From Streptomyces griseoloalbus (lineage in GTDB: Bacteria > Actinomycetota > Actinomycetes > Streptomycetales > Streptomycetaceae), in assembly GCA_014650015.1 (NCBI GenBank), contig BMUD01000027.1:1-64000 (forward strand): a stretch of 64,000 nt of DNA. The letters are read 5' to 3'. Of the stretch, positions 30,419-43,143 are shown one piece after another (positions within the stretch are counted from its first letter, which is position 1; every line of letters starts with the position of its first letter). The position numbers and the translations under genes were made by a program. A model generated the notes under the pieces. It was given only the letters and a program-made list of their open reading frames with translations. It was not told the origin of the DNA and did not search any database.

Positions 30419-30973
30419 GTGTCGTATTCGCCGTATCCGCAGTGGCAGCCATGGCAGCAGGGGCACGGTGGGCCGCAGCCGTGGGGTGGGCAGGCCGGTC
30501 CGCCGATGCGTGCCTCGCACGCCGACCGGGAGCGTGCCGTCGACGTCCTGAGAGCGGGGTACGGCGAGGGGCGGCTGGAGAAACCCGAGTTCGACCGGCG
30601 CGTGGAGCGGGCGTACGCGGCGCGTACGGTGGGGGAGCTGGCGCTGCTGGTGGCCGACCTGCCGCAGGGACCCGTACCGCATGCCGTGCCCGCCGTGCCC
30701 GCCGTGCCGGCCGTGTTCCTGCCGGCGCCCCGGGCGCGGGTGAACGGCAAGGCGGTCGCCTCCGCCGTCTGTGGCGGGCTCTGCCTGGTCACCTTCGGGC
30801 TCACCGGCATTCCCGCGGTCGTCCTGGGGCACGCGGCGCGCGCGGAGATCGCGCGCACCGGCGAGGAGGGGGACGGGCTGGCGCTGACCGGGCTGGCGCT
30901 CGGCTGGCTGGCGAACGCGGCGTGGGCGGTCCTGATGTTCCTCTCGTTCGCCCTGGCGGTGGCGTTCGGCTGA
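30419..30973 (+). CDS. DUF1707/DUF4190 membrane protein
   Basis: The 184-residue protein has a Pro/Gln/Gly-rich N-terminus (MSYSPYPQWQPWQQGHGG), then the DUF1707 motif MRASHADRERAVDVLRAGY followed by GRLEKPEFDRRVERAYAART, then a Pro/Val/Ala linker and two membrane helices (SAVCGGLCLVTFGLTGIPAVV and LALGWLANAAWAVLMFLSFA) of the DUF4190 type. DUF1707 is widespread in actinobacteria and of unknown function. GTG start with GGAGGTGGT upstream. Confidence 0.82.
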   Translation: MSYSPYPQWQPWQQGHGGPQPWGGQAGPPMRASHADRERAVDVLRAGYGEGRLEKPEFDRRVERAYAARTVGELALLVADLPQGPVPHAVPAVPAVPAVFLPAPRARVNGKAVASAVCGGLCLVTFGLTGIPAVVLGHAARAEIARTGEEGDGLALTGLALGWLANAAWAVLMFLSFALAVAFG

Positions 30974-31044
30974 CAATCGAAGATCATCGGCCGCTTGCGC
31001 CTGTGAGGTGGCCCGCGCGGCTGGGCGGGCCGACCCCATTTGTT

Positions 31045-31073
31045 TTGACCGCAGCGAATGCGATAGGTACGCT
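31045..31073 (+). promoter_or_regulatory. promoter of the str operon
   Basis: TTGACC at 31045-31050 and TACGCT at 31068-31073, spacer 17, lie 195 bp before rpsL. Confidence 0.7.
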
Positions 31074-31192
31074 CAGACCTTGTGCCTGGGGTGTGCCCTG
31101 GCTCTCGTGCGTGCCATCACACCGCACCGGGGGCTGAGAAACGGCCACCGCAATCCGCGTCCCTCCGCCTCGCGGTGGAAGTCCGCGGTATT

Positions 31193-31217
31193 CGACACAC
31201 CCGACCGCGTGGGTCGG
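31193..31217 (+). promoter_or_regulatory. rpsL leader hairpin motif shared with the rpsJ leader
   Basis: CGACAC-A-CCCGACCGCGTGGGTCGG contains a CCGACC-GCGTG-GGTCGG stem-loop. It differs at one base in 25 from the motif at 38187-38211 in the rpsJ leader. It lies 50 bp before the rpsL start. Confidence 0.65.
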
Positions 31218-31267
31218 TGACGTTCCAGGTTAGCTTCACCATTCGGCACACAGAAACCGGAGAAGTA

Positions 31268-31639
31268 GTGCCTACGATCCAGCAGCTGGTCCGCAAGGGC
31301 CGGCAGGACAAGGTCGAGAAGAACAAGACGCCCGCACTCGAGGGTTCCCCTCAGCGTCGCGGCGTCTGCACGCGTGTGTTCACGACCACCCCGAAGAAGC
31401 CGAACTCGGCCCTGCGTAAGGTCGCGCGTGTGCGTCTGACCAGCGGGATCGAGGTCACCGCCTACATTCCGGGTGAGGGACACAACCTGCAGGAGCACTC
31501 CATCGTGCTCGTGCGCGGCGGCCGTGTGAAGGACCTGCCGGGTGTTCGCTACAAGATCATCCGCGGTTCCCTCGACACCCAGGGTGTCAAGAACCGCAAG
31601 CAGGCTCGCAGCCGCTACGGCGCCAAGAAGGAGAAGTAA
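31268..31639 (+). CDS. rpsL: 30S ribosomal protein S12
   Basis: The 123-residue protein [20 protein letters not shown] has the decoding-centre segments [19 protein letters not shown] and [13 protein letters not shown]. The lysines corresponding to 43 and 88, where streptomycin resistance mutations arise, are wild type. GTG start after GGAGAAGTA; an upstream in-frame start at 31082 lies in the leader and was rejected. It is the first gene of rpsL-rpsG-fusA-tuf. Confidence 0.97.
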   Translation: MPTIQQLVRKGRQDKVEKNKTPALEGSPQRRGVCTRVFTTTPKKPNSALRKVARVRLTSGIEVTAYIPGEGHNLQEHSIVLVRGGRVKDLPGVRYKIIRGSLDTQGVKNRKQARSRYGAKKEK

Positions 31640-31641
31640 GA

Positions 31642-32112
31642 ATGCCTCGTAAGGGCCCCGCCCCGAAGCGCCCGGTCATCATCGACCCGGTCTACGGTTC
31701 TCCTCTGGTGACCTCCCTCATCAACAAGGTGCTGCTGAACGGCAAGCGCTCCACCGCCGAGCGCATCGTGTACGGCGCCATGGAGGGTCTGCGTGAGAAG
31801 ACGGGCAACGACCCGATCATCACGCTGAAGCGCGCGCTGGAGAACATCAAGCCGACCCTCGAGGTCAAGTCCCGCCGTGTCGGTGGCGCCACCTACCAGG
31901 TGCCGATCGAGGTCAAGCCCGGTCGCGCCAACACCCTCGCGCTGCGCTGGCTCGTCGGTTACTCCCGCGCCCGTCGCGAGAAGACCATGACCGAGCGTCT
32001 GCTCAACGAGCTCCTCGACGCCAGCAACGGCCTCGGTGCCGCTGTGAAGAAGCGCGAGGACACGCACAAGATGGCCGAGTCCAACAAGGCCTTCGCGCAC
32101 TACCGCTGGTAG
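31642..32112 (+). CDS. rpsG: 30S ribosomal protein S7
   Basis: The 156-residue protein [20 protein letters not shown] is standard length, with [18 protein letters not shown] and [17 protein letters not shown]. It nucleates the 30S head and contacts the E-site tRNA. It begins 2 bp after the rpsL stop, so the two are translationally coupled. Confidence 0.97.
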   Translation: MPRKGPAPKRPVIIDPVYGSPLVTSLINKVLLNGKRSTAERIVYGAMEGLREKTGNDPIITLKRALENIKPTLEVKSRRVGGATYQVPIEVKPGRANTLALRWLVGYSRARREKTMTERLLNELLDASNGLGAAVKKREDTHKMAESNKAFAHYRW

Positions 32113-32151
32113 TCGCAGACCCCATCGAGACCGAGAGAAGACTGAAGCCTT

Positions 32152-34278
32152 ATGGCTACCACTTCGCTTGACCTGGCCAGGGTCCGCAACATCGGGATCA
32201 TGGCCCACATCGACGCGGGCAAGACGACCACCACCGAGCGGATCCTGTTCTACACCGGCGTTTCGTACAAGATCGGTGAAGTCCACGACGGCGCCGCCAC
32301 CATGGACTGGATGGAGCAGGAGCAGGAGCGTGGCATCACGATCACGTCTGCTGCGACCACCTGTCACTGGCCGCTCGAGGACAACGACTACACCATCAAC
32401 ATCATCGACACCCCGGGGCACGTCGACTTCACCGTCGAGGTGGAGCGCTCCCTGCGCGTGCTCGACGGTGCCGTGACGGTGTTCGACGGTGTCGCCGGTG
32501 TCGAGCCGCAGTCCGAGACGGTGTGGCGTCAGGCCGACCGCTACGGCGTGCCGCGCATCTGCTTCGTCAACAAGCTGGACCGTACCGGCGCCGAGTTCCA
32601 CCGCTGTGTGGAGATGATCTCGGACCGCCTGGGTGCCCAGCCGCTCGTCATGCAGCTCCCGATCGGTGCCGAGGCCGACTTCAAGGGCGTCGTGGACCTG
32701 GTCCGCATGAAGGCGCTCGTGTGGTCCGCCGAGGCCGCCAAGGGCGAGATGTACGACATCGTCGACATCCCGGCCACGCACACCGAGGCCGCCGAGGAGT
32801 GGCGCGGCAAGCTGGTCGAGGCCGTCGCGGAGAACGACGAAGAGATCATGGAGCTGTACCTGGAGGGCCAGGAGCCCACCGAGGAGCAGCTGTACGCCGC
32901 GATCCGTCGCATCACCATCGCTTCCGGCAAGTCCAGCGACACCACGGTCACCCCGGTGTTCTGCGGCACCGCGTTCAAGAACAAGGGCGTCCAGCCCCTG
33001 CTCGACGCGGTCGTGCGCTACCTGCCGACCCCGCTCGACGTCGAGGCCATCGAGGGCCACGACGTCAAGGACCCCGAGGTCGTCGTCAGGCGCAAGCCGT
33101 CCGAGGACGAGCCCCTCGCCGCGCTCGCGTTCAAGATCATGAGCGACCCGCACCTCGGCAAGCTCACCTTCGTCCGGGTCTACTCGGGCCGCCTGGAGTC
33201 CGGCACCGCGGTGCTGAACTCCGTGAAGGGCAAGAAGGAGCGCATCGGCAAGATCTACCGCATGCACGCGAACAAGCGTGAGGAGATCGAGTCGGTGGGC
33301 GCCGGCGACATCGTCGCCGTCATGGGCCTGAAGCAGACCACCACCGGTGAGACGCTGTCCGACGACAAGAACCCGGTGATCCTGGAGTCCATGGACTTCC
33401 CGGCGCCGGTCATCCAGGTCGCCATCGAGCCCAAGTCGAAGGGCGACCAGGAGAAGCTCGGCGTCGCGATCCAGCGCCTGGCCGAGGAGGACCCGTCGTT
33501 CCAGGTCCACTCGGACGAGGAGACGGGCCAGACCATCATCGGTGGTATGGGCGAGCTGCACCTCGAGGTGCTGGTCGACCGTATGCGCCGTGAGTTCAAG
33601 GTCGAGGCCAACGTCGGCAAGCCGCAGGTCGCGTACCGTGAGACGATCCGCAAGTCCGTCGAGCGTGTGGACTACACCCACAAGAAGCAGACCGGTGGTA
33701 CCGGTCAGTTCGCGAAGGTGCAGATCGCGATCGAGCCCATCGAGGGCGGCGACGCCTCGTACGAGTTCGTGAACAAGGTGACCGGTGGCCGCATCCCGAA
33801 GGAGTACATCCCTTCGGTGGACGCCGGTGCACAGGAGGCCATGCAGTTCGGCATCCTGGCCGGCTACGAGATGACGGGCGTCCGCGTCACGCTCATCGAC
33901 GGTGGCTACCACGAGGTCGACTCCTCCGAACTCGCGTTCAAGATCGCCGGTTCGCAGGCCTTCAAGGAGGCCGCGCGCAAGGCTTCGCCCGTGCTCCTGG
34001 AGCCGATGATGGCCGTCGAGGTCACCACGCCCGAGGACTACATGGGTGAGGTCATCGGCGACATCAACTCCCGCCGTGGCCAGATCCAGGCCATGGAGGA
34101 GCGGGCCGGTGCCCGCGTCGTGAAGGGTCTCGTGCCCCTCTCGGAGATGTTCGGCTACGTCGGCGACCTGCGCAGCAAGACGTCCGGCCGTGCCAGCTAC
34201 TCCATGCAGTTCGACTCCTACGCCGAGGTTCCCCGGAACGTCGCCGAGGAGATCATCGCGAAGGCCAAGGGTGAGTAA
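32152..34278 (+). CDS. fusA: translation elongation factor G
   Basis: The 708-residue [24 protein letters not shown] has G1 [19 protein letters not shown], the G3 switch [17 protein letters not shown]4 [10 protein letters not shown], and domains II to V ([33 protein letters not shown]). It translocates tRNA and mRNA and aids ribosome recycling. It follows rpsG by 39 bp. Confidence 0.97.
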   Translation: MATTSLDLARVRNIGIMAHIDAGKTTTTERILFYTGVSYKIGEVHDGAATMDWMEQEQERGITITSAATTCHWPLEDNDYTINIIDTPGHVDFTVEVERSLRVLDGAVTVFDGVAGVEPQSETVWRQADRYGVPRICFVNKLDRTGAEFHRCVEMISDRLGAQPLVMQLPIGAEADFKGVVDLVRMKALVWSAEAAKGEMYDIVDIPATHTEAAEEWRGKLVEAVAENDEEIMELYLEGQEPTEEQLYAAIRRITIASGKSSDTTVTPVFCGTAFKNKGVQPLLDAVVRYLPTPLDVEAIEGHDVKDPEVVVRRKPSEDEPLAALAFKIMSDPHLGKLTFVRVYSGRLESGTAVLNSVKGKKERIGKIYRMHANKREEIESVGAGDIVAVMGLKQTTTGETLSDDKNPVILESMDFPAPVIQVAIEPKSKGDQEKLGVAIQRLAEEDPSFQVHSDEETGQTIIGGMGELHLEVLVDRMRREFKVEANVGKPQVAYRETIRKSVERVDYTHKKQTGGTGQFAKVQIAIEPIEGGDASYEFVNKVTGGRIPKEYIPSVDAGAQEAMQFGILAGYEMTGVRVTLIDGGYHEVDSSELAFKIAGSQAFKEAARKASPVLLEPMMAVEVTTPEDYMGEVIGDINSRRGQIQAMEERAGARVVKGLVPLSEMFGYVGDLRSKTSGRASYSMQFDSYAEVPRNVAEEIIAKAKGE

Positions 34279-34341
34279 GGGACTCCGTTCCACGGACTCC
34301 GTTCACACGCTTTAGGCTTGACCCCGGAGCCTGCAAGAGGG

Positions 34342-34367
34342 CATTCCGTCGCCAACCCGGCGGAATG
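34342..34367 (+). promoter_or_regulatory. hairpin in the tuf leader
   Basis: CATTCCG pairs with CGGAATG at the base of a loop, in the 169-bp fusA-tuf gap. A TTAGGCTTG element lies upstream at about 34312 and may be the -10 region of a separate tuf promoter. Confidence 0.45.
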
Positions 34368-34447
34368 TCCCGGGTCCGGGTTTCCCAGCAAAGATCACCT
34401 GGCGCCGATGAGTAAGGCGTACCAGAACCACTCTCAGGAGGACCCCC

Positions 34448-35641
<1,194 letters not shown>

Positions 35642-35685
35642 GCTTGCTGATCTGACCTGGTAGCTCCACTACGAGCACCTTGAAG

Positions 35686-35718
35686 GGGCCCGCACGACTT
35701 CGGTCGTGCGGGCCCTTT
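35686..35718 (+). terminator. terminator of the str operon
   Basis: GGGCCCGCACGAC pairs perfectly with GTCGTGCGGGCCC around a stable TTCG loop and is followed by TTTCG. Confidence 0.93.
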
Positions 35719-35785
35719 CGCTGTGCGGGGGGCAGACGTCAACCGCCCGCCTGCCTCGCGACGCCATGCACGCACTCTCGCCGCA

Positions 35786-35830
35786 CCGGGCGCAGAGCCG
35801 AGTACATCCCGTACGAGGCTCTGCGCCCGG
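35786..35830. repeat. perfect 14-bp inverted repeat in the tuf-gdhA gap
   Basis: CCGGGCGCAGAGCC and GGCTCTGCGCCCGG are separated by 17 bp containing two GTAC copies. It lies in a 519-bp gap that otherwise holds only the str terminator and the gdhA control region. Confidence 0.6.
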
Positions 35831-36022
35831 CACGCCAGCACGCACCTGACGCCGCGAGGCCGCCCCGCGGGCGACGACGCGGCTTGTCAGACAGGTCCTG
35901 GTTCGGCGACGAGCAGACGCGCCGGGTCCCAGGGGGTGCCGGGAGCCGGGCGCGGCGGCGGCCGGCTTCCGTACAGCCGGTCTCGTATGGCGGACATCGG
36001 GGATCGGCCCTTGCCCTCGCGG

Positions 36023-37519
<1,497 letters not shown>

Positions 37520-37861
37520 CGCGGACGTACGGCGTCACGGCGTGGGGCGAGCGTCGGCAGCCACGGGGAAGCCGTCGGTTCCGTCGGCTACGCGGGCTCG
37601 GCGACGCTGCTGCGCGGATCGGCCACCGGGCCGACCGCGGCCGGTTCCACGGGGTGCACGCGGAACACGAGCGGCGTGCCCCGCGCCGCCGAGCAGGCCG
37701 GGCGGGCGGCGGGGCCCGATGGGCTGCGAGAACCCCGCCGGACGGGACGCCGCGCCGGTGCTCCGTCCGGCGTCCGCCGGTCGAGTACGCGGCGTGTCGA
37801 GGACGACGGCCTCGCCGTACGGTTCCGGCCCTCGGGCGACCGTCCTCGCGCGAGCCCTTGT
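37520..37861. other. intergenic region after gdhA, no gene seen
   Basis: GC-rich sequence with frames open in several phases but no ribosome site, no conserved protein and no strong hairpin. It precedes the S10 promoter region. Confidence 0.4.
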
Positions 37862-37889
37862 TTGATCTCCGCCGCCCCCGGGGTATTGT
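37862..37889 (+). promoter_or_regulatory. candidate S10 operon promoter
   Basis: TTGATC at 37862-37867 and TATTGT at 37884-37889 with a 16-bp spacer. The leader to rpsJ would be about 375 nt. Confidence 0.5.
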
Positions 37890-38011
37890 CTCCGGCTCGA
37901 TTGGCCAGCCGCCCGCCCCATATGGCAAACTGTCCTAGTTGCTCGGTCGAGCGTTGATGCTGCGCGCCTCCCGCCGGGAGGACCGGAAGCGAGTCCCACA
38001 GTACTCGTCGT

Positions 38012-38072
38012 CCCACGCATTACACCGAAAGGTGTAGGGACGGACGTACGGGAATCTTCCGGGAAGCGTGGG
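38012..38072 (+). promoter_or_regulatory. structured leader RNA upstream of rpsJ
   Basis: CCCACGC at 38012 can pair with GCGTGGG at 38066, enclosing TACACC-GAAA-GGTGTA at 38021-38036, a hairpin with a GNRA loop. This suggests a folded leader, possibly autoregulatory as in other S10 operons. Confidence 0.5.
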
Positions 38073-38186
38073 CGCGGCGCCGGCCAGGCGCCCGGTGGGT
38101 CTTTCGCCCCCGGTCCGCGGTTCTGGTAGGGCCGTGTCAATCCCGCAGGGATGTTCGAACAAGGGACATTCATGTCAGCGGGAGTA

Positions 38187-38231
38187 CGACACGCCCGACC
38201 GCGTGGGTCGGAGCGAAGAGTGTTCGCTCCG
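38187..38231 (+). promoter_or_regulatory. rpsJ leader motif shared with rpsL, plus second hairpin
   Basis: CGACAC-G-CCCGACCGCGTGGGTCGG at 38187-38211 matches the rpsL leader motif with one change. It is followed by a perfect CGGAGCGAA/TTCGCTCCG hairpin at 38209-38231, 40 bp before rpsJ. Confidence 0.65.
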
Positions 38232-38271
38232 GGTTCCAGAGCGTAAAGAGAGACAGGACTACGAAGTAGCC

Positions 38272-38580
38272 ATGGCGGGACAGAAGATCCGCATCCGGCT
38301 CAAGGCCTACGACCACGAGGTCATCGACAGCTCGGCGAAGAAGATCGTCGAGACGGTGACTCGCACTGGTGCGTCGGTCGCGGGCCCGGTGCCGCTGCCC
38401 ACTGAGAAGAACGTGTACTGCGTCATCAAGTCGCCGCACAAGTACAAGGACTCGCGCGAGCACTTCGAGATGCGCACGCACAAGCGCCTGATCGACATCC
38501 TCGACCCGACCCCCAAGACCGTTGACTCTCTGATGCGACTCGACCTCCCGGCCGGTGTCGACATCGAGATCAAGCTCTGA
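38272..38580 (+). CDS. rpsJ: 30S ribosomal protein S10
   Basis: The 102-residue protein [20 protein letters not shown] is standard S10, with [20 protein letters not shown] and [12 protein letters not shown]. It is also the NusE antitermination factor that links NusG to the ribosome. It is the first gene of the S10 operon. The ATG was chosen over an upstream in-frame ATG at 38068, which lies in the structured leader. Confidence 0.97.
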   Translation: MAGQKIRIRLKAYDHEVIDSSAKKIVETVTRTGASVAGPVPLPTEKNVYCVIKSPHKYKDSREHFEMRTHKRLIDILDPTPKTVDSLMRLDLPAGVDIEIKL

Positions 38581-38598
38581 GGCCGGTGATCTGAAGAG

Positions 38599-39243
38599 AT
38601 GACAAAGCAGATCAAGGGCATCCTGGGCGAGAAGCTCGGTATGACGCAGGTGTGGGACGAGAACAACCGTGTTGTTCCGGTCACCGTCGTCAAGGCCGGG
38701 CCGAACGTCGTCACCCAGGTCCGTACGAACGACGTCGACGGCTACGAGTCCGTCCAGATCGCCTTCGGCGAGATCGACCCGCGCAAGGTGAACAAGCCCC
38801 TCAAGGGTCACTTCGCCAAGGCCGACGTCACCCCCCGTCGTCACCTCGTCGAGATCCGCACCGCGGACGCCTCCGAGTACACGCTGGGCCAGGAAGTCAC
38901 CGCCGAGGTGTTCGAAGCCGGCGTGAAGGTCGACGTCACCGGCAAGAGCAAGGGCAAGGGCTTCGCCGGTGTCATGAAGCGTCACAACTTCAAGGGCCTC
39001 GGCGCCGGTCACGGCACCCAGCGCAAGCACCGCTCGCCCGGTTCCATCGGTGGCTGCGCCACCCCGGGCCGTGTGTTCAAGGGCCTCCGCATGGCGGGTC
39101 GCATGGGCAACGAGCGGGTCACCACCCAGAACCTGACCGTCCACGCCGTTGACGCGGAGAAGGGTCTGCTGCTCATCAAGGGCGCGGTTCCCGGTCCGAA
39201 CGGCGGCCTCGTCCTGGTCCGCACCGCGGCCAAGGGGGCCTGA
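38599..39243 (+). CDS. rplC: 50S ribosomal protein L3
   Basis: The 214-residue protein [20 protein letters not shown] has the extended loop toward the peptidyl transferase centre ([21 protein letters not shown], listed for its conserved G and H positions). It is one of the first proteins to bind 23S rRNA. It begins 18 bp after rpsJ. Confidence 0.97.
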   Translation: MTKQIKGILGEKLGMTQVWDENNRVVPVTVVKAGPNVVTQVRTNDVDGYESVQIAFGEIDPRKVNKPLKGHFAKADVTPRRHLVEIRTADASEYTLGQEVTAEVFEAGVKVDVTGKSKGKGFAGVMKRHNFKGLGAGHGTQRKHRSPGSIGGCATPGRVFKGLRMAGRMGNERVTTQNLTVHAVDAEKGLLLIKGAVPGPNGGLVLVRTAAKGA

Positions 39244-39251
39244 GGTAACCG

Positions 39252-39911
39252 ATGAGCACTGTTGACATCCTTTCGCCGGCGGGCGACAAGGCCGGTACCG
39301 TCGAGCTCCCCGCGGAGATCTTCGACGTGGAGAAGGTCAGCATTCCGCTGATCCACCAGGTCGTCGTCGCGCAGCTGGCCGCTGCCCGCCAGGGCACCCA
39401 CAAGACCAAGACCCGCGGTGAAGTCCGTGGTGGTGGCAAGAAGCCTTACCGCCAGAAGGGCACCGGTCGCGCCCGTCAGGGTTCGACCCGCGCACCGCAG
39501 TTCGCCGGTGGTGGCGTCGTCCACGGCCCGCAGCCGCGCGACTACTCGCAGCGGACCCCGAAGAAGATGAAGGCCGCGGCCCTGCGCCACGCCCTCACCG
39601 ACCGGGCCCGCCACAACCGCATTCACGTCGTCACCGGCGTGATCGAGGGTGAGACGCCCTCCACGAAGGCCGCCAAGACGCTGTTCGGCAAGATCTCGGA
39701 GCGCAAGAACCTGCTCCTGGTCGTCGACCGCGCCGACGAGGCCGCGTGGCTGTCCGCCCGCAACCTGCCCCAGATCCACATTCTGGAGCCGGGCCAGCTG
39801 AACACGTACGACGTTCTCGTCTCGGACGACGTGGTCTTCACCAAGGCCGCTTTCGAGTCCTTCGTCGCCGGCCCGAACACGGCCAACGACAACGAAGGGA
39901 GCGAGGTCTGA
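39252..39911 (+). CDS. rplD: 50S ribosomal protein L4
   Basis: The 219-residue protein [20 protein letters not shown] has the long extended loop ([20 protein letters not shown]) that lines the peptide exit tunnel. In E. coli L4 represses the S10 operon through its leader; whether it does so here is unknown. It overlaps rplW by one base (TGATG). Confidence 0.97.
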   Translation: MSTVDILSPAGDKAGTVELPAEIFDVEKVSIPLIHQVVVAQLAAARQGTHKTKTRGEVRGGGKKPYRQKGTGRARQGSTRAPQFAGGGVVHGPQPRDYSQRTPKKMKAAALRHALTDRARHNRIHVVTGVIEGETPSTKAAKTLFGKISERKNLLLVVDRADEAAWLSARNLPQIHILEPGQLNTYDVLVSDDVVFTKAAFESFVAGPNTANDNEGSEV

Positions 39912-40330
39912 TGGCAGTCCGTCACCCCTCCATCGCCTCCAAGGCGGCCAAGAAGGCGAAGGAGGCGCGCGTCAAGAAGGCGCGTCGCCACGCCACCGAG
40001 GGCAAGAACACCGTCGTCACTCCGGTGAGCAAGGCGTACACGGACCCCCGTGACGTCCTGCTGAAGCCGGTCGTGTCGGAGAAGAGCTACGCGCTCATCG
40101 ACGAGAACAAGTACACGTTCATCGTCGACCCCAACGCGAACAAGACCCAGATCAAGCAGGCCGTCCAGGCGGTCTTCTCGGTCAAGGTCACCGGGGTCAA
40201 CACGATCAACCGCCAGGGCAAGCGCAAGCGGACCCGCACCGGCTTCGGCCAGCGTGCGGCGACCAAGCGCGCGATCGTGACCCTCGCTGAGGGCGACCGT
40301 ATCGACATCTTCGGCGGTCCGACCGCGTAA
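39911..40330 (+). CDS. rplW: 50S ribosomal protein L23 with basic N-terminal extension
   Basis: The 139-residue protein has a Lys/Arg-rich N-terminal extension of about 35 residues ([20 protein letters not shown]) before the conserved core ([20 protein letters not shown]). L23 sits at the tunnel exit and docks trigger factor and SRP. The extension is seen in other Streptomyces. Confidence 0.96.
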   Translation: MAVRHPSIASKAAKKAKEARVKKARRHATEGKNTVVTPVSKAYTDPRDVLLKPVVSEKSYALIDENKYTFIVDPNANKTQIKQAVQAVFSVKVTGVNTINRQGKRKRTRTGFGQRAATKRAIVTLAEGDRIDIFGGPTA

Positions 40331-40368
40331 GCGGTCAGGATCGTTCGATATCGGACGAGGACTGAGAA

Positions 40369-41205
40369 ATGGGTATCCGCAAGTACAAGCCGACGACTCC
40401 GGGCCGTCGTGGCTCCAGCGTCGCCGACTTCGTCGAGGTCACGCGGTCCACGCCGGAGAAGTCGCTGGTCCGTCCCCTGCACAGCAAGGGCGGCCGTAAC
40501 AATTCCGGTCGTGTGACCGTCCGCCACCAGGGTGGTGGCCACAAGCGCGCCTACCGCGTGATCGACTTCCGTCGTCACGACAAGGACGGCGTGCCGGCGA
40601 AGGTCGCGCACATCGAGTACGACCCCAACCGCACCGCGCGCATCGCGCTGCTGCACTACGCCGACGGCGAGAAGCGCTACATCCTCGCCCCGCGCAACCT
40701 GCAGCAGGGTGACCGCGTCGAGAACGGTCCCGGGGCCGACATCAAGCCGGGCAACAACCTTGCCCTGCGCAACATCCCGGTCGGTACGACGCTGCACGCC
40801 ATCGAGCTGCGTCCCGGCGGCGGCGCCAAGTTCGCCCGCTCCGCCGGCGCCTCGGTGCAGCTGCTCGCGAAGGAGGGCCAGATGGCCCACCTCCGCATGC
40901 CCTCCGGCGAGATCCGCCTGGTCGACGTGCGCTGCCGCGCCACCGTCGGCGAGGTCGGCAACGCCGAGCAGAGCAACATCAACTGGGGCAAGGCCGGCCG
41001 TAAGCGCTGGCTGGGTGTCCGCCCGACCGTGCGTGGTGTGGTCATGAACCCGGTGGACCACCCGCACGGTGGTGGTGAGGGCCGTACCTCCGGTGGTCGC
41101 CACCCGGTGTCCCCCTGGGGCAAGAAGGAAGGCCGTACTCGTTCGCCCAAGAAGGCGTCGAACAAGTACATCGTCCGCCGCCGCAAGACGAACAAGAAGC
41201 GCTAA
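40369..41205 (+). CDS. rplB: 50S ribosomal protein L2
   Basis: The 278-residue protein [20 protein letters not shown] has the RNA-binding [20 protein letters not shown] segment, with the His in DHPHGG near the peptidyl transferase centre, and a basic C-terminus. Standard length. Confidence 0.97.
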   Translation: MGIRKYKPTTPGRRGSSVADFVEVTRSTPEKSLVRPLHSKGGRNNSGRVTVRHQGGGHKRAYRVIDFRRHDKDGVPAKVAHIEYDPNRTARIALLHYADGEKRYILAPRNLQQGDRVENGPGADIKPGNNLALRNIPVGTTLHAIELRPGGGAKFARSAGASVQLLAKEGQMAHLRMPSGEIRLVDVRCRATVGEVGNAEQSNINWGKAGRKRWLGVRPTVRGVVMNPVDHPHGGGEGRTSGGRHPVSPWGKKEGRTRSPKKASNKYIVRRRKTNKKR

Positions 41206-41217
41206 GGACGGGTTGAG

Positions 41218-41499
41218 ATGCCTCGTAGCTTGAAGAAGGGACCCTTCGTCGACGACCACCTGATCAAGAAGGTGGATGTTCAGAACGAAGCCGGTACCAA
41301 GAACGTCATCAAGACCTGGTCCCGTCGCTCGATGATCGTCCCGGCGATGCTGGGCCACACGATCGCGGTGCACAACGGCAAGACCCACATCCCGGTGTTT
41401 GTCACCGAGTCGATGGTCGGCCACAAGCTCGGCGAGTTCTCGCCGACCCGCACCTTCCGGGGCCACGTCAAGGACGACCGGAAGTCGAAGCGCCGCTAG
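41218..41499 (+). CDS. rpsS: 30S ribosomal protein S19
   Basis: The 93-residue protein [20 protein letters not shown] has [20 protein letters not shown] and [12 protein letters not shown]. It is a 30S head protein near the A-site finger. It follows rplB by 12 bp. Confidence 0.97.
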   Translation: MPRSLKKGPFVDDHLIKKVDVQNEAGTKNVIKTWSRRSMIVPAMLGHTIAVHNGKTHIPVFVTESMVGHKLGEFSPTRTFRGHVKDDRKSKRR

Positions 41500-41543
41500 T
41501 CGGCGGGGTGCAATCGACCATGACAGACACTGAAGGGACAACC

Positions 41544-41891
41544 ATGGAAGCCAGGGCCCAGGCGCGGTACATCCGCGTCACGCCCATGAAGGCCCGCCGC
41601 GTGGTGGACCTCATCCGTGGCATGGACGCCACGGAGGCTCAGGCGGTCCTGCGTTTCGCCCCGCAGGCCGCGAGCGTGCCGGTCGGCAAGGTGCTGGACA
41701 GCGCCATCGCCAACGCCGCGCACAACTACGACCACACCGATGTCGACAGCCTCTTCATTTCCGAGGCCTACGTCGACGAGGGCCCGACCCTGAAGCGGTT
41801 CCGGCCGCGTGCCCAGGGCCGCGCCTACCGGATCCGCAAGCGGACCAGCCACATCACCGTGGTCGTCAGCAGCAAGGAAGGAACCCGGTAA
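41544..41891 (+). CDS. rplV: 50S ribosomal protein L22
   Basis: The 115-residue protein [20 protein letters not shown] has the tunnel-lining hairpin region ([19 protein letters not shown]). ATG with GAAGGGA 6 nt upstream was chosen; an in-frame ATG at 41520 (MTDTEGTT) would add eight residues. It overlaps rpsC by one base. Macrolide resistance changes are not evident. Confidence 0.95.
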   Translation: MEARAQARYIRVTPMKARRVVDLIRGMDATEAQAVLRFAPQAASVPVGKVLDSAIANAAHNYDHTDVDSLFISEAYVDEGPTLKRFRPRAQGRAYRIRKRTSHITVVVSSKEGTR

Positions 41892-42718
41892 TGGGCCAGA
41901 AGGTAAACCCGCACGGGTTCCGGCTCGGTGTCACGACCGACTTCAAGTCGCGTTGGTACGCCGACAAGCTGTACAAGGACTACGTCAAGGAAGACGTCGC
42001 CATCCGTCGGATGATGACGTCCGGCATGGAGCGCGCCGGCATCTCCAAGGTGGAGATCGAGCGCACCCGTGACCGTGTGCGTGTGGACATCCACACCGCG
42101 CGTCCGGGCATCGTCATCGGCCGCCGTGGCGCCGAGGCCGACCGCATCCGCGGCGACCTCGAGAAGCTCACGGGCAAGCAGGTCCAGCTGAACATCCTCG
42201 AGGTCAAGAACCCCGAGACGGACGCTCAGCTCGTGGCCCAGGCCGTCGCCGAGCAGCTCTCCTCCCGCGTCTCCTTCCGCCGCGCCATGCGCAAGAGCAT
42301 GCAGTCGGCGATGAAGGCGGGCGCCAAGGGCATCAAGATCCAGTGCGGTGGCCGCCTCGGCGGCGCCGAGATGTCCCGCTCGGAGTTCTACCGCGAGGGC
42401 CGTGTGCCCCTGCACACGCTCCGCGCGAACGTGGACTACGGCTTCTTCGAGGCCAAGACGACCTTCGGCCGCATCGGTGTGAAGGTCTGGATCTACAAGG
42501 GCGACGTCAAGAACATCGCCGAGGTCCGCGCCGAGAACGCCGCTGCCCGTGCCGGCAACCGCCCGGCCCGTGGTGGCGCTGACCGCCCGGCCCGTGGTGG
42601 CCGCGGTGGCGAGCGTGGCGGTCGCGGTCGTAAGCCGCAGCAGGCTCCCGCTGCCGAGGCCCCCAAGGCCGAGGCTCCGGCTGCCGCTCCGGCTGAGAGC
42701 ACCGGAACGGAGGCCTGA
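41891..42718 (+). CDS. rpsC: 30S ribosomal protein S3 with long C-terminal tail
   Basis: The 275-residue protein [20 protein letters not shown] has a KH domain ([17 protein letters not shown]) and C-terminal S3 domain. The last 60 residues are Arg/Gly-rich then Ala/Pro/Glu-rich ([20 protein letters not shown]) and likely disordered. S3 lines the mRNA entry tunnel. The tail is longer than in E. coli but usual for Streptomyces. Confidence 0.97.
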   Translation: MGQKVNPHGFRLGVTTDFKSRWYADKLYKDYVKEDVAIRRMMTSGMERAGISKVEIERTRDRVRVDIHTARPGIVIGRRGAEADRIRGDLEKLTGKQVQLNILEVKNPETDAQLVAQAVAEQLSSRVSFRRAMRKSMQSAMKAGAKGIKIQCGGRLGGAEMSRSEFYREGRVPLHTLRANVDYGFFEAKTTFGRIGVKVWIYKGDVKNIAEVRAENAAARAGNRPARGGADRPARGGRGGERGGRGRKPQQAPAAEAPKAEAPAAAPAESTGTEA

Positions 42719-42723
42719 CCGAC

Positions 42724-43143
42724 ATGCTGATCCCCCGTAGGGTCAAGCACCGCAAGCAGCACCACCCGAAGCGCCGTGGTCAGGCCAAGGGCGGTACGAC
42801 GGTCGCGTTCGGCGAGTACGGCATCCAGGCCCTCACGCCGGCGTACGTGACCAACCGCCAGATCGAGGCGGCCCGTATCGCGATGACCCGCCACATCAAG
42901 CGTGGCGGCAAGGTCTGGATCAACATCTACCCGGACCGCCCGCTCACGAAGAAGCCGGCCGAGACCCGCATGGGTTCCGGTAAGGGTTCGCCGGAGTGGT
43001 GGATCGCGAACGTGCACCCGGGCCGGGTCATGTTCGAGCTGTCCTACCCCAACGAGAAGATCGCCCGTGAGGCGCTGACTCGTGCGGCCCACAAGCTGCC
43101 GATGAAGTGCCGGATCGTCAAGCGCGAGGCAGGTGAAGCGTGA
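42724..43143 (+). CDS. rplP: 50S ribosomal protein L16
   Basis: The 139-residue protein [20 protein letters not shown] has [19 protein letters not shown]. It positions the A-site tRNA elbow and is needed for late 50S assembly. It follows rpsC closely and its stop overlaps rpmC. Confidence 0.97.
   Translation: MLIPRRVKHRKQHHPKRRGQAKGGTTVAFGEYGIQALTPAYVTNRQIEAARIAMTRHIKRGGKVWINIYPDRPLTKKPAETRMGSGKGSPEWWIANVHPGRVMFELSYPNEKIAREALTRAAHKLPMKCRIVKREAGEA

Noticed and set aside
31268-31639. Streptomycin-resistance mutation in rpsL
   Set aside because: Lys residues at the 43 and 88 equivalents are wild type.
31615-34293. An 892-aa minus-strand frame opposite rpsG and fusA
   Set aside because: It is the antisense shadow of two conserved genes.
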